A program made the position numbers and the translations under genes. A stretch of DNA of 14,161 nt from Planctomycetota bacterium (lineage in GTDB: Bacteria > Planctomycetota > SZUA-567 > JAFGNG01). The stretch lies in contig JAFGNG010000077.1 of the NCBI GenBank assembly GCA_016927125.1, forward strand, positions 1-14,161. The letters are read 5' to 3'. Positions 6,138-14,161 of the stretch are shown here, in pieces; the stretch's first letter is position 1; each line of letters begins with the position of its first letter. The notes beneath the pieces are model-generated. The model did no database searches, had not been told where the DNA came from, and worked only from the letters and a program-made list of their open reading frames with translations.

Positions 6138-7445
6138 TTACCAGAATAAATTAAAGACCAGGCCGGAAAGAATTTTTGGGTAAAAGTAAGTGGATTTCTG
6201 GGGCATAACCTCGCCGGCATGGCTGACTGCGCGGACCTGGTCCATGGTGGTCGGGCGCATCAGGAAGGCGCATTGCACTTCATTGTTTTCCACAGCCCGG
6301 GAGAAAGACTCCTCAGCGGAGCGCAGATAGAGGATATTCTCCTTGCGTAAGAGCTTTTCTTCATCAATTCCGAGCAGATCCTCAAGGATCAGCAAATGCA
6401 GAACGGAAACATCGAGTTTCCGCCAGGGCTCAGGCTTATCTGCCGCGCGCAGATCCATAATTTTATCATCTTTAAGAGTCAGCTCGTAAAGTTCTTTACC
6501 AATTGCAAGACCAAAAGCAGGAGGCCCAGAACTCTTTGAAATAATGTCAATTATGATTTTTTTACTGCTTTTTTTCACCTTAAAATGCTCTTTGCACCCA
6601 GTCAGCAGTTTCTCAGCATCGAAACCCTTAATCCCATGGATAAGGCGGTGGGTGGGTCCGATAACAAGGCCCTGGTCGGTTATCGGAACGCACATCATCA
6701 GGATCCAGTCACAGTCCAACTCACCTAAGGGTGGCGGGGCCTGCCCCGCAGCCTGCATGGCGTCCCGCACCTCGTTGCGGTAGTTGAGCGCGGTTTCATA
6801 GCGGTGGTGGCCGTCGGCGATGAAGATCTGGGAGGCCGCGGCAGCTTCGCGGACCGCGTGGACCTTATCATCATGGTCAATTACCCAGAAGCGGGTTGCG
6901 GTGTCATCATCATCATTAACCGAAAGGGTAGCCTTCCAGTCAACCAGTCTGTTTAGCAATGAAACCAGCGCCTGGTTGTCATCGGAAAGGAAGCCAAAGA
7001 CTGGCTCTGGGTTTCCGCGGAATGCCTGCATCAGCTTCAAACGGTCGGCCTTCGGACCGGAGAGGGTGCGCTCGTGGGGAAAGACCGAGCCCTGGCCGAA
7101 CTCTTCCAGCAACACGCGGCAAATAAAGCCGCGACGGAGATGAGTTTTACCAGCGAAAACAAATTCCTGTTCACATAAATAGATTGAAGACTTGTCGTTA
7201 TAAAGGGTACCCTCCTCGCGCCACTGGGTGAAATGCGCGGCCGCGCGCGAGTAGCGGTTATTCGTGTTACTATCATCCGAATGTTCAATCCCAAGGATAA
7301 TCCGGATGCAATTGTGGGGGTCGCGGGCATAAAGCGCCTGCTGCTGCGCGGAGTCAATCACATCATAAGGCGGGGCAACAACCTTCTCTACCTCGACCTT
7401 GTCCGGGTTGTAACGCCACCCTGCAAAAGGAGATAACGTGGCCAT
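6138..7445 (-). CDS. DUF1015 family protein
   Basis: Full-length (435 aa) member of DUF1015, a soluble family with no firmly established function that I know of. The family hallmarks are all here: the N-terminal PF.GWRYNPDKV and VVAPPYDVI (22-30), FPHERTLSGPKADRLKLM (122-139), FIADGHHRYETALNYRNEV (208-226) and the C-terminal MPQKSTYFYPKILSGLVF (414-431). There is no signal peptide or membrane segment. DGHHRYETA resembles the DGHxR-type motif of ParB/sulfiredoxin-fold enzymes such as free-serine kinases, so a small-molecule kinase or nucleotide-binding role is possible; this is inference only. The gene starts 33 bases after ahcY in the same direction, so it is probably co-transcribed, although no strong ribosome binding site precedes its ATG. 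A run of four Asp (178-181) is a local oddity. It is followed by dnaA after 266 bases. Confidence 0.88.
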   Translation of the reverse strand: MATLSPFAGWRYNPDKVEVEKVVAPPYDVIDSAQQQALYARDPHNCIRIILGIEHSDDSNTNNRYSRAAAHFTQWREEGTLYNDKSSIYLCEQEFVFAGKTHLRRGFICRVLLEEFGQGSVFPHERTLSGPKADRLKLMQAFRGNPEPVFGFLSDDNQALVSLLNRLVDWKATLSVNDDDDTATRFWVIDHDDKVHAVREAAAASQIFIADGHHRYETALNYRNEVRDAMQAAGQAPPPLGELDCDWILMMCVPITDQGLVIGPTHRLIHGIKGFDAEKLLTGCKEHFKVKKSSKKIIIDIISKSSGPPAFGLAIGKELYELTLKDDKIMDLRAADKPEPWRKLDVSVLHLLILEDLLGIDEEKLLRKENILYLRSAEESFSRAVENNEVQCAFLMRPTTMDQVRAVSHAGEVMPQKSTYFYPKILSGLVFNLFW

Positions 7446-7478
7446 GGTGTTTGTCTTTCTAGATTTGAATAATTGTGA

Positions 7479-8894
<1,416 letters not shown>

Positions 8895-8898
8895 CGGA

Positions 8899-8906
8899 AC
8901 CTCCTT
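8899..8906 (-). promoter_or_regulatory. Shine-Dalgarno site of ahcY
   Basis: AAGGAGGT on the minus strand, near-perfect anti-16S complement, ending 4 bases before ATG 8894. It fixes the start codon and is only 13 bases downstream of a small hairpin in the leader. Confidence 0.9.
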
Positions 8907-8919
8907 ATATGTTGGCAAG

Positions 8920-8933
8920 GCAAAATCTTTTGC
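8920..8933 (-). promoter_or_regulatory. Small hairpin ahead of the ahcY ribosome binding site
   Basis: Perfect inverted repeat: on the minus strand GCAAA-AGAT-TTTGC (14 bases, pairing up to 6 bp on paper). It lies between the larger leader hairpin and the Shine-Dalgarno sequence. A role in translation control is speculative. Confidence 0.4.
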
Positions 8934-8959
8934 ATAAAAATATTAACAGACAAACCCCC

Positions 8960-8992
8960 TACTTATCCTTCTTCATCAGAAAAGGGATAGTA
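8960..8992 (-). promoter_or_regulatory. Long imperfect hairpin in the ahcY leader
   Basis: The two arms 8960-8974 and 8979-8992 pair over nearly their full length: 12 Watson-Crick pairs plus one G-U in the minus-strand RNA, with one bulged base (8963), one C-A mismatch (8969/8984) and a four-base loop UGAU. No U-run follows, so it is not a simple terminator. It would lie in the 5' untranslated region if the candidate promoter at 9007-9035 is used. I do not recognise it as the known SAH riboswitch. Confidence 0.5.
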
Positions 8993-9006
8993 TTATCAGA
9001 CCAAGA

Positions 9007-9035
9007 AGAATACAGAAAATCCTTCCGGAGCGCAA
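9007..9035 (-). promoter_or_regulatory. Candidate ahcY promoter
   Basis: Minus strand TTGCGC (9030-9035), 17 bases, TATTCT (9007-9012). The -10 has four of six consensus bases and the -35 three. It would give a leader of roughly 105 bases holding both hairpins. An alternative -10, GATAAT, lies slightly downstream around 8991-8997, so the exact start is uncertain. Confidence 0.3.
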
Positions 9036-9061
9036 TGTTTTTTAGCTTCGCCGGGGAAACC

Positions 9062-10687
9062 CTATCGCCGCGAGATCTTGATACTCGCCACCGCGATAAA
9101 GAGGACCAGGCCCACCAGGACCAGGACCAGCATCAAGGTCGCGGTAATATTGCTGACCGCGGCAATGTGGATGGTGCAGTCCTTGTCAACCGCTTCGATA
9201 GTTTCAATCCCGAAATAACCCTCGCATTTAATGGTGGAGGTATAGTCGCCGATGGAGACATCGGCGGCCGGGGTAATATTCGCTTCGATCCCCGCTTTCT
9301 CGCCCGGCTCAATCATCTCCAGGACCTTCGGGGTAAGGGTTCCCTCCCACTCCAGGGGCAGGTCCAGCTCCGGGGTAATGCGGCGGAGCGCCAGGGTGCC
9401 GGCGTTGATAATGGAAAACTTGAAACTGACCGGCTCGCCCTGCTTGACCTCCTTATAGGAGTTGGCCAGGAGGATCTCCAGCTTGCCGGTGCCCTTGGGG
9501 TTGAGGATGAGCGAGGTCCGGTTGCCTTTCAGCGGGGTAATCTCCTCGTCCGGGATCGGGGCATCGGGATATTTTTGCTGCAAGGCGTAAATGTTCTTCA
9601 ATTCCGCCTGGCGGGTAATAATGATTACAAAATTAATTTCGGAATCGACCAGCTTCTGGTCCAGCTTTTCCGGAATGGAAACTTCCAGGTTAAGATTCTG
9701 CTTGGAGATGTCGCCGGTAAATTTCAACTGGGTAATCCTGGCGCCGCTGCGGGTGTCCAGGAAATTGAAGGAAAGCTCGCGGGGAAGATTCAAGACCACC
9801 AGGGCGAAGCTCTGTTCGGTCTTGGCGAGGCGCTCAAATTCCAGCTCATAGACAACCTTGTTGCCAAGTTCACCCTGCTGCGCGTACTGAGTGGTTGTGA
9901 TGGTGGGGAGATCCTGCACCGCCTCTTTTTTCAGGTAAACCGTATATTTTTTTTCCTCTCCCAGGTATTCAATCGCAATCGTGATGTCTTCCACATCCCT
10001 TTCCAAAAGCGCAAAGGTCAGGGTTTTCTCTTCCCCGTAGTTTAGATCCTCGATAATCAACTGGTAAGGATCGCCGATGATGGTGGCGGCGCCACTGCGG
10101 AGACTGACCACGACGTTTTCAATCTTCAGCAAGGCATTGAGCTCCGATTCGGGAAACTCCCGATCCTCCTCTTCCATTACCACCCGGGCTTTGTTGATAT
10201 CGCTGTCATTGCGCAGGGTGACGGAAGCCAGGATCCTGCCGTCTTCCGCTCGGTATTTTTTCGCGTCCACGACGGTGATCAGGGTGGCGTCCTTCAAAAA
10301 CTCCAGCTTGGTGGTGTCCAAATCATTCTTGGCCTGCTGGTATTTGAGATCCGCCTGCTCATAAGCCTGCTGCGCCTTGTTGAGATCATCCAGGGCGTAG
10401 ATTCGGCGTTCAAAAAGATTTTTCGTCTCCTCCCAGTCTACCTTGGCCTGGTTCCTGGTGGATTCGGCCTGCTTGAGGGTAAGCTTGGCCTTTTCAATTT
10501 TGATGCGGTTGAGAAGATCATCCTTCGAAAGGGCCTCGCTGGTTTCGGGCGCTAAAGTTTCTGCCAGCACCTCCGCCTCTACGGCAGGAGCATCCATCTC
10601 AGGCTCACCAGCGTAAGCACAAAAAGTTAAACCCGCTAAGAAGGCGAGGACAAGGATAAAGGAGAAACTATGATTTTTATTCCGCAT
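9062..10687 (-). CDS. Exported membrane-anchored protein: adaptor-like coiled coil plus NEW3/Ig-like domains
   Basis: 541 aa, no certain family name. A signal peptide (1-26, ending AYA) directs export. Residues about 55-133 form a heptad-rich antiparallel coiled coil whose turn, NLFERRIYALDDLNKAQQAY (90-109), looks like the tip of the alpha-hairpin in membrane fusion proteins of tripartite efflux pumps. The middle (about 135-390) is strand-rich without a motif I recognise. About 400-510 resembles a NEW3/COG1470 Ig-like domain, and 513-536 is a C-terminal transmembrane helix ending KISRR, so the body should face the periplasm. The lipoyl halves that normally flank an adaptor hairpin are not apparent. 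The start overlaps the end of the TolC-like gene by 11 bases and is preceded by AAAGG, so the two are translated together. A partner role with that TolC-like protein is inferred. Confidence 0.75.
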   Translation of the reverse strand: MRNKNHSFSFILVLAFLAGLTFCAYAGEPEMDAPAVEAEVLAETLAPETSEALSKDDLLNRIKIEKAKLTLKQAESTRNQAKVDWEETKNLFERRIYALDDLNKAQQAYEQADLKYQQAKNDLDTTKLEFLKDATLITVVDAKKYRAEDGRILASVTLRNDSDINKARVVMEEEDREFPESELNALLKIENVVVSLRSGAATIIGDPYQLIIEDLNYGEEKTLTFALLERDVEDITIAIEYLGEEKKYTVYLKKEAVQDLPTITTTQYAQQGELGNKVVYELEFERLAKTEQSFALVVLNLPRELSFNFLDTRSGARITQLKFTGDISKQNLNLEVSIPEKLDQKLVDSEINFVIIITRQAELKNIYALQQKYPDAPIPDEEITPLKGNRTSLILNPKGTGKLEILLANSYKEVKQGEPVSFKFSIINAGTLALRRITPELDLPLEWEGTLTPKVLEMIEPGEKAGIEANITPAADVSIGDYTSTIKCEGYFGIETIEAVDKDCTIHIAAVSNITATLMLVLVLVGLVLFIAVASIKISRR

Positions 10688-12287
10688 GATCTGACCTTTC
10701 TGCTTCCTTCCCGATTTCCAGGGAAGAGACTTCGAAATAACGCATGGCGCTGCGCAAACTTTCCTGTGCCCTCATCACGGTAATCTGCTGGCTGAAATAC
10801 CTGTCCTGATCGCTAAAATAGCGATCACGGAAGGTTTCCAACTGGTCATCACTGATTTTACCCAGCTTCTTGAGTTCTTCCTGGACCTGCAACCGCTCCC
10901 AGGAAATCTTTGCAGTCTGATCGTAAATATCCAGTTGTTTGCGAGATTCCAGCAGGGTCTGGTGAAGCTTGCGGACATTGTTTTCCACAGAGTCAATAGT
11001 ATCCCGCAAAGCAAAACGCGCCTCCACCAACTGCTCTTTTTCAATTTTGTAATTGGAATTGCGCTCCAACCCGTCGAAGAGCGGCAGCTCCAGGCTGAGA
11101 TTAAGGTAACGCTCATCTTCCTCGTATTCTACTCCCGGCGGTTCGGACGGGATATTGCGTTCGGCGAAGCTGGAGAGCTCGAAGGCGCCATCCTCGCCGG
11201 TCAGGGTCAGCCCGCCTTCATTGCCGCGCCGGCTATGGCCGACCTCCAGGGAGAGGTTCGGGGCGTATGCCCAGAGCGCCTGCCGGGTGGCGCGCAGTTG
11301 TTCCGCCACATTAATCCGGGCGCTGGCGATGCTGGTACTGCGGCGCAGGGCCAGGCGGATAATCTCTTCAAGTTCGAGATTAAATTGAGACCACTCCCCG
11401 GCCAGCTCCATTTCAAGGGCTTCCAGGGGCAGGCCGGTATAATGCAGGAGATCAATCTTCTGGCGGAGAAGTTCGCCCTCCAGCGAGTTAATCCTCTGCT
11501 CTTCATTGAGCACATTCAGTTTGGCGGTCAGGACATCCACTTCCAGAACCCGCCGGGCCTCTTCCAGCTCTTTAATTTTTTCATGGCGGGCCTTAAATTC
11601 CACCAGGAGTTTTTTGCGCTCTTCGATCTGCTGTTTGCGCATCAGCACGGTGAAGAACTTAACCCTAACGTTTGATAACACATCAGCAACGGTGTTTTCA
11701 TAATCAAAAAGCGCGCTGGCCTGAGCGTCACGCACCGATGCGTCCGAGGAATTCTCTACACCGAACTCCAGGAGGGTCTGGTCGAGGCGGAGGGTATGCT
11801 CGCGAGCATGAGTCCAGCGGGGCGAGTCGGTTTCTTTAATGCCTTCTTCTTCAAGGTAATAATAAAGCTGCGGCAGGAAGCGGGAGTATTCCAACAATGC
11901 CTCCGCCTTGACCGCCCGGATCGCGGCGCGCCTGCCCTGGACACTGTCATTATAGGCCAGGCTGAAAGCCAAGCAGTCATCAAGGGTAACCGGCCCCTTG
12001 GCAAGCAATTCGCGGGCGTCTTGCTCGCGGCGGCTGGTGGCGTCCGGGGCGTCACGGTGCTGATCGATAATTTCATCGGTCTGGTAATCATCCTGCTGGT
12101 AGCGATCCCAGCGTTCGGTCGAGTCCTGCTCTCGCTGTTCCTGTTCGAGCTGCTCTTCGACTTTCTCCTGGATCAGGTCCGGGCCGCCCTTGTTAGCGGT
12201 GACACTGAAGGGGGAATGGAAATCACACCCCAGGATGACCAAGGGCAAAAGAAGATAGAGTAAGATTAACCCAAGACGTCTCTGCAT
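10677..12287 (-). CDS. TolC-like outer membrane efflux lipoprotein
   Basis: 536 aa. The N-terminus is a lipoprotein signal with lipobox VILGC, so Cys21 would be lipidated. Residues 22-95 are an unusual hydrophilic Glu/Gln/Asp-rich linker. The body has the two repeats of the outer-membrane efflux protein family: the first opens with GPVTLDDCLAFSLAYND (98-114) and contains long helices (185-285); the second covers about 300-520 with the typical LNLSLELPLFDGLERN (395-410). Such proteins trimerise into an outer-membrane channel with a periplasmic helical tunnel, fed by an inner-membrane pump through an adaptor. No pump gene is in the window. Asp at position +2 after the lipid Cys would mean inner-membrane retention in E. 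coli, a rule that need not hold here. The ribosome binding site is weak (AGAAAG). First gene of a two-gene unit. Confidence 0.85.
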   Translation of the reverse strand: MQRRLGLILLYLLLPLVILGCDFHSPFSVTANKGGPDLIQEKVEEQLEQEQREQDSTERWDRYQQDDYQTDEIIDQHRDAPDATSRREQDARELLAKGPVTLDDCLAFSLAYNDSVQGRRAAIRAVKAEALLEYSRFLPQLYYYLEEEGIKETDSPRWTHAREHTLRLDQTLLEFGVENSSDASVRDAQASALFDYENTVADVLSNVRVKFFTVLMRKQQIEERKKLLVEFKARHEKIKELEEARRVLEVDVLTAKLNVLNEEQRINSLEGELLRQKIDLLHYTGLPLEALEMELAGEWSQFNLELEEIIRLALRRSTSIASARINVAEQLRATRQALWAYAPNLSLEVGHSRRGNEGGLTLTGEDGAFELSSFAERNIPSEPPGVEYEEDERYLNLSLELPLFDGLERNSNYKIEKEQLVEARFALRDTIDSVENNVRKLHQTLLESRKQLDIYDQTAKISWERLQVQEELKKLGKISDDQLETFRDRYFSDQDRYFSQQITVMRAQESLRSAMRYFEVSSLEIGKEAERSDHAE

Positions 12288-12367
12288 AAAAGACTTTCTA
12301 TTTTAAGCAATAATTTTATATAGCGTTATTACAGGGAAAACCCTTGCCACCATAGAAATATTGCAAG

Positions 12368-12396
12368 AAAATAACCGGAAACACATCTAAATTCAA
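12368..12396 (-). promoter_or_regulatory. Candidate promoter of the TolC-like operon
   Basis: Minus strand TTGAAT (12391-12396), 17 bases, TATTTT (12368-12373), giving a leader of about 75 bases to the ATG at 12287. The spacer around it (12288-12544, 257 bases) is otherwise gene-free and AT-rich; I see no clear terminator for the upstream gene in it. Confidence 0.3.
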
Positions 12397-12544
12397 GTAA
12401 TTTTTGCCGTTAAAACTTGTTAATAACCTGTTAGCAGTCCTGGGAAAGAAAAGCCGAGCGGGATTTAATGGGTGATTTTACTGTATTTCAGGGATTTCCG
12501 GCAATTAGCCAAACCGCAAAGAAATGTATACTATTTTAAGGTGC

Positions 12545-13432
12545 TCAGGCCAACAGAGCATCAATTTCCGCTTTGATTGCGGTAATATGTTCCGGAGTAG
12601 TGCCACAGCAACCGCCAATTATGGAGGCCCCGGCCGAAACTAATTCTTTGATTCGGGAGGCCATCTCCTGCGGGGTTTCCCTAAAGACTGTCTTGCCAGC
12701 AATCAATTCCGGCACCCCGGCATTGGCGTGAACAAGGATAGGGAGACCTGCCTCAGCGCGCAGAAGCTTCACAATCTCAATCATTTGGGCAATACCATTA
12801 CCGCAGTTACTGCCAATCACGTTGACCCCAAGGGCAGGCAGGGCGCGGGCAATATCCCGCGGGCTGATCCCCATCATAGTCCGGAAGCCGTCCGGGGCGG
12901 GATCGAAGGTGAAGGTCGTAATAATGTCGACTTCAGGGTCAAGCTTCCGGACCGCCCGCACCGCGCATTCGGCCTCTTCAAGCGCAGTCATGGTTTCAAT
13001 GCAGAACACCTTGATCCCGGCCGAAAGGAGCGCTGCGGCCTGTGCGGAGAAGACCGCTTCCATCTCGGCAGCAGTGATCTCTCCCAGAGGTTCGATAAAT
13101 TCCCCGGTCGGGCCAATCGAGCCAGCCACGACTGCCCCGGCGGCAACCCCCAGGCTGAGGCGGGCGCCGGCGGTGTTGAATTCGGCGACCCGGTCGCCAT
13201 AACCGCTCTTCGCCAGTTTAACCGAGGAACCTCCAAAGGTATTGGTCAAAATGAGATCACTGCCGACGTCAACATAGCTCTTAGCCACGGCCTTGACCAG
13301 CTCCGGGTGGGAGAGGTTCCATTCCTCCGGGCAGTCACTGCTTCCCAAACCCAGACCTTGCAGTTGGGTCCCCCATGCCCCGTCGGAGACGAGGAGTTTT
13401 TTCTCAGCTAAACGATCAAGCAGGATACCCAT
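12545..13432 (-). CDS. Homocysteine S-methyltransferase, single Hcy domain
   Basis: 295 aa from ATG 13432, which has GGGAG 8 bases upstream; ten extra in-frame codons are unsupported. The protein is one homocysteine-binding TIM barrel, like the first module of cobalamin-dependent MetH or stand-alone enzymes of the MmuM/BHMT family. SDGAWGTQLQ (16-25), LILTNTFGGSS (70-80) and VAGSIGPTGEF (112-122) are typical barrel motifs. The zinc ligands are present: C210 in GSNCGNG and C275-C276 in GGCCGTTPEHI. Homocysteine is activated at the zinc as thiolate and accepts a methyl group. No folate, B12 or reactivation module is fused and none is encoded nearby, so the methyl donor cannot be read from this window. 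It is divergently placed from the mutase gene at 13700 and upstream of the TolC-like operon. Confidence 0.9.
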   Translation of the reverse strand: MGILLDRLAEKKLLVSDGAWGTQLQGLGLGSSDCPEEWNLSHPELVKAVAKSYVDVGSDLILTNTFGGSSVKLAKSGYGDRVAEFNTAGARLSLGVAAGAVVAGSIGPTGEFIEPLGEITAAEMEAVFSAQAAALLSAGIKVFCIETMTALEEAECAVRAVRKLDPEVDIITTFTFDPAPDGFRTMMGISPRDIARALPALGVNVIGSNCGNGIAQMIEIVKLLRAEAGLPILVHANAGVPELIAGKTVFRETPQEMASRIKELVSAGASIIGGCCGTTPEHITAIKAEIDALLA

Positions 13433-13440
13433 GAGAAGTT

Positions 13441-13445
13441 CTCCC
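13441..13445 (-). promoter_or_regulatory. Shine-Dalgarno site of the Hcy methyltransferase
   Basis: Minus strand GGGAG, 8 bases before ATG 13432; it decides this start over an upstream in-frame GTG at 13462. It partly overlaps an 11-base palindrome GAGAAGTTCTC (13433-13443). Confidence 0.6.
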
Positions 13446-13619
13446 TGTTTAAACCCCACCAAGAGAAGAAAATTTAAAACCTCTAAGAATCAAGATGACC
13501 TGTAGAGTCTATCTTATCGAACAACTTGAAAAGGGAAATCATAAAATTTTTTTTACACCAGGTTGAGGGAATAATCCCAAATTTACCAGGAAGCCAGGGG
13601 CAGGGAAAGAGGATTCTGC

Positions 13620-13647
13620 TTGCGCAATCCGGGATCTTGCTCATAAT
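13620..13647 (+). promoter_or_regulatory. Candidate promoter of the phosphohexomutase gene
   Basis: TTGCGC (13620-13625), 16 bases, CATAAT (13642-13647), then a leader of about 45 bases to the ATG at 13700. The -10 matches consensus at five of six positions. The -35 is the same TTGCGC seen before dnaA and ahcY. Confidence 0.35.
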
Positions 13648-13699
13648 TAAAGGGCGAAATTTAACAGAACCCAAATAAAATACTATAACGGAGAAGATA

Positions 13700-14161
13700 A
13701 TGCGAAGACTGATGATCGGGGTCTCTGGCGTGCGCGGGATTGTTGGCGAAACCCTCACCCCCGAGCTGCTGACCCGGCTCGGCGAGGCTTTCGGCACCTT
13801 TACCAACGGCGGTAAGATTGTCATTGCGCGCGACACCCGCATCAGCGGCGAGATGGTCAAGCACGCGGTCCTCTCCGGCCTCCTTTCCGCCGGTTGCGAG
13901 ATTGTGGATCTCGGCATTGTCGCCACCCCTTCGGCCGCGATCATGATCAAGGAACTGGGGGCCGACGGCGGGGTGGTGATCTCCGCCAGCCATAACGCGG
14001 TGGAATGGAACGCGCTGAAATTCTTCCGCCCGGACGGGGTTTACCTCGACGAGATGCAGGCGCGGCAACTGCTGAATATTTATTACCAGGGCGATTTTCG
14101 CCAGGTCAACTGGGACGGCGTGAGGGAGGTCAGCGAAAACCACACCGCCTGCGAACAACAC
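13700..14161 (+). CDS. Phosphoglucosamine/phosphoglucomutase family enzyme, N-terminal part
   Basis: First 154 codons of an alpha-D-phosphohexomutase; the gene runs off the right edge. The ATG at 13700 has GGAG six bases upstream. Domain I is recognisable: GVSGVRGIVGETLTPELLTR (7-26), IARDTRISGE (42-51) and the phosphoserine loop GVVISASHNAVEWNALKFF (91-109), where S97 is the residue that carries the phosphate. The usual Pro after SHN is Ala here, but the following WNALKF is typical of a GlmM-like bacterial and archaeal subgroup. A phosphoglucosamine mutase (glucosamine-6-P to glucosamine-1-P, feeding peptidoglycan and LPS precursors) is most likely. Phosphomannomutase or phosphoglucomutase cannot be excluded without the sugar-specificity loop, which lies outside the window. 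It is the only plus-strand gene. Confidence 0.9.
   Translation, partial: MRRLMIGVSGVRGIVGETLTPELLTRLGEAFGTFTNGGKIVIARDTRISGEMVKHAVLSGLLSAGCEIVDLGIVATPSAAIMIKELGADGGVVISASHNAVEWNALKFFRPDGVYLDEMQARQLLNIYYQGDFRQVNWDGVREVSENHTACEQH

Noticed and set aside
8895..9061. Known SAH riboswitch in front of ahcY
   Set aside because: I could not find the conserved core of that class; the hairpins seen are described as uncharacterised instead.
13433..13443. 11-base palindrome GAGAAGTTCTC between Shine-Dalgarno and start of the methyltransferase gene
   Set aside because: The arms leave only a one-base loop, so an RNA hairpin is not feasible, and it is too short to claim as an operator from one copy.
13548..13580. 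T-run and GGGA/TCCC inverted repeat in the divergent spacer as a terminator
   Set aside because: The T-run precedes the stem, the stem is only 4 bp and no gene on the plus strand ends here.

Overview
The window looks like the replication-origin neighbourhood of a diderm bacterial chromosome. Almost everything is on the minus strand, so the biological reading order is from high to low coordinates. The only plus-strand gene starts at 13700 and runs off the right edge. The window ends inside gyrA on the left. Coding DNA is moderately GC-rich, and the spacers around dnaA are clearly AT-rich. A TolC-type outer-membrane efflux lipoprotein and the long, insert-bearing form of GyrB point to a Gram-negative-type cell. 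The divergent DnaA, the DUF1015 protein and the envelope pair suggest an uncultured or less-studied diderm phylum. That is a guess, and I cannot assign a phylum without database searches.

Replication block (1-5871, minus): dnaA, a 276-base AT-rich spacer with palindromes and a DnaA-box-like site (candidate oriC or DUE), dnaN, a 124-base spacer with a GC-rich hairpin, dciA (DUF721) overlapping gyrB by 8 bases, then gyrA. This is the common dnaA-dnaN-recF-dciA-gyrB-gyrA order with recF missing. DnaA has unusual residues in Walker B and sensor 1.

Methyl-cycle block (6138-8894, minus): ahcY (S-adenosylhomocysteine hydrolase) followed after 33 bases by a DUF1015 gene, probably one transcript. The ahcY leader contains a long imperfect hairpin and a second short hairpin just ahead of a strong Shine-Dalgarno sequence. 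A single-module homocysteine S-methyltransferase lies further upstream (12545-13432). Together, AhcY would make homocysteine from SAH and the methyltransferase would turn it back into methionine.

Envelope block (9062-12287, minus): a TolC-like lipoprotein gene overlaps by 11 bases a gene for an exported protein. That protein carries an efflux-adaptor-like coiled-coil hairpin, Ig/NEW3-like domains and a C-terminal membrane anchor. No ABC or RND pump gene is present. This pair is the best candidate in the window for something undescribed.

Right edge (13700-14161, plus): the first 154 codons of a phosphoglucosamine/phosphoglucomutase-family enzyme, divergent from the methyltransferase gene. I found no rRNA, tRNA, CRISPR array, insertion sequence or prophage gene. 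No gene-free stretch exceeds 300 bases.
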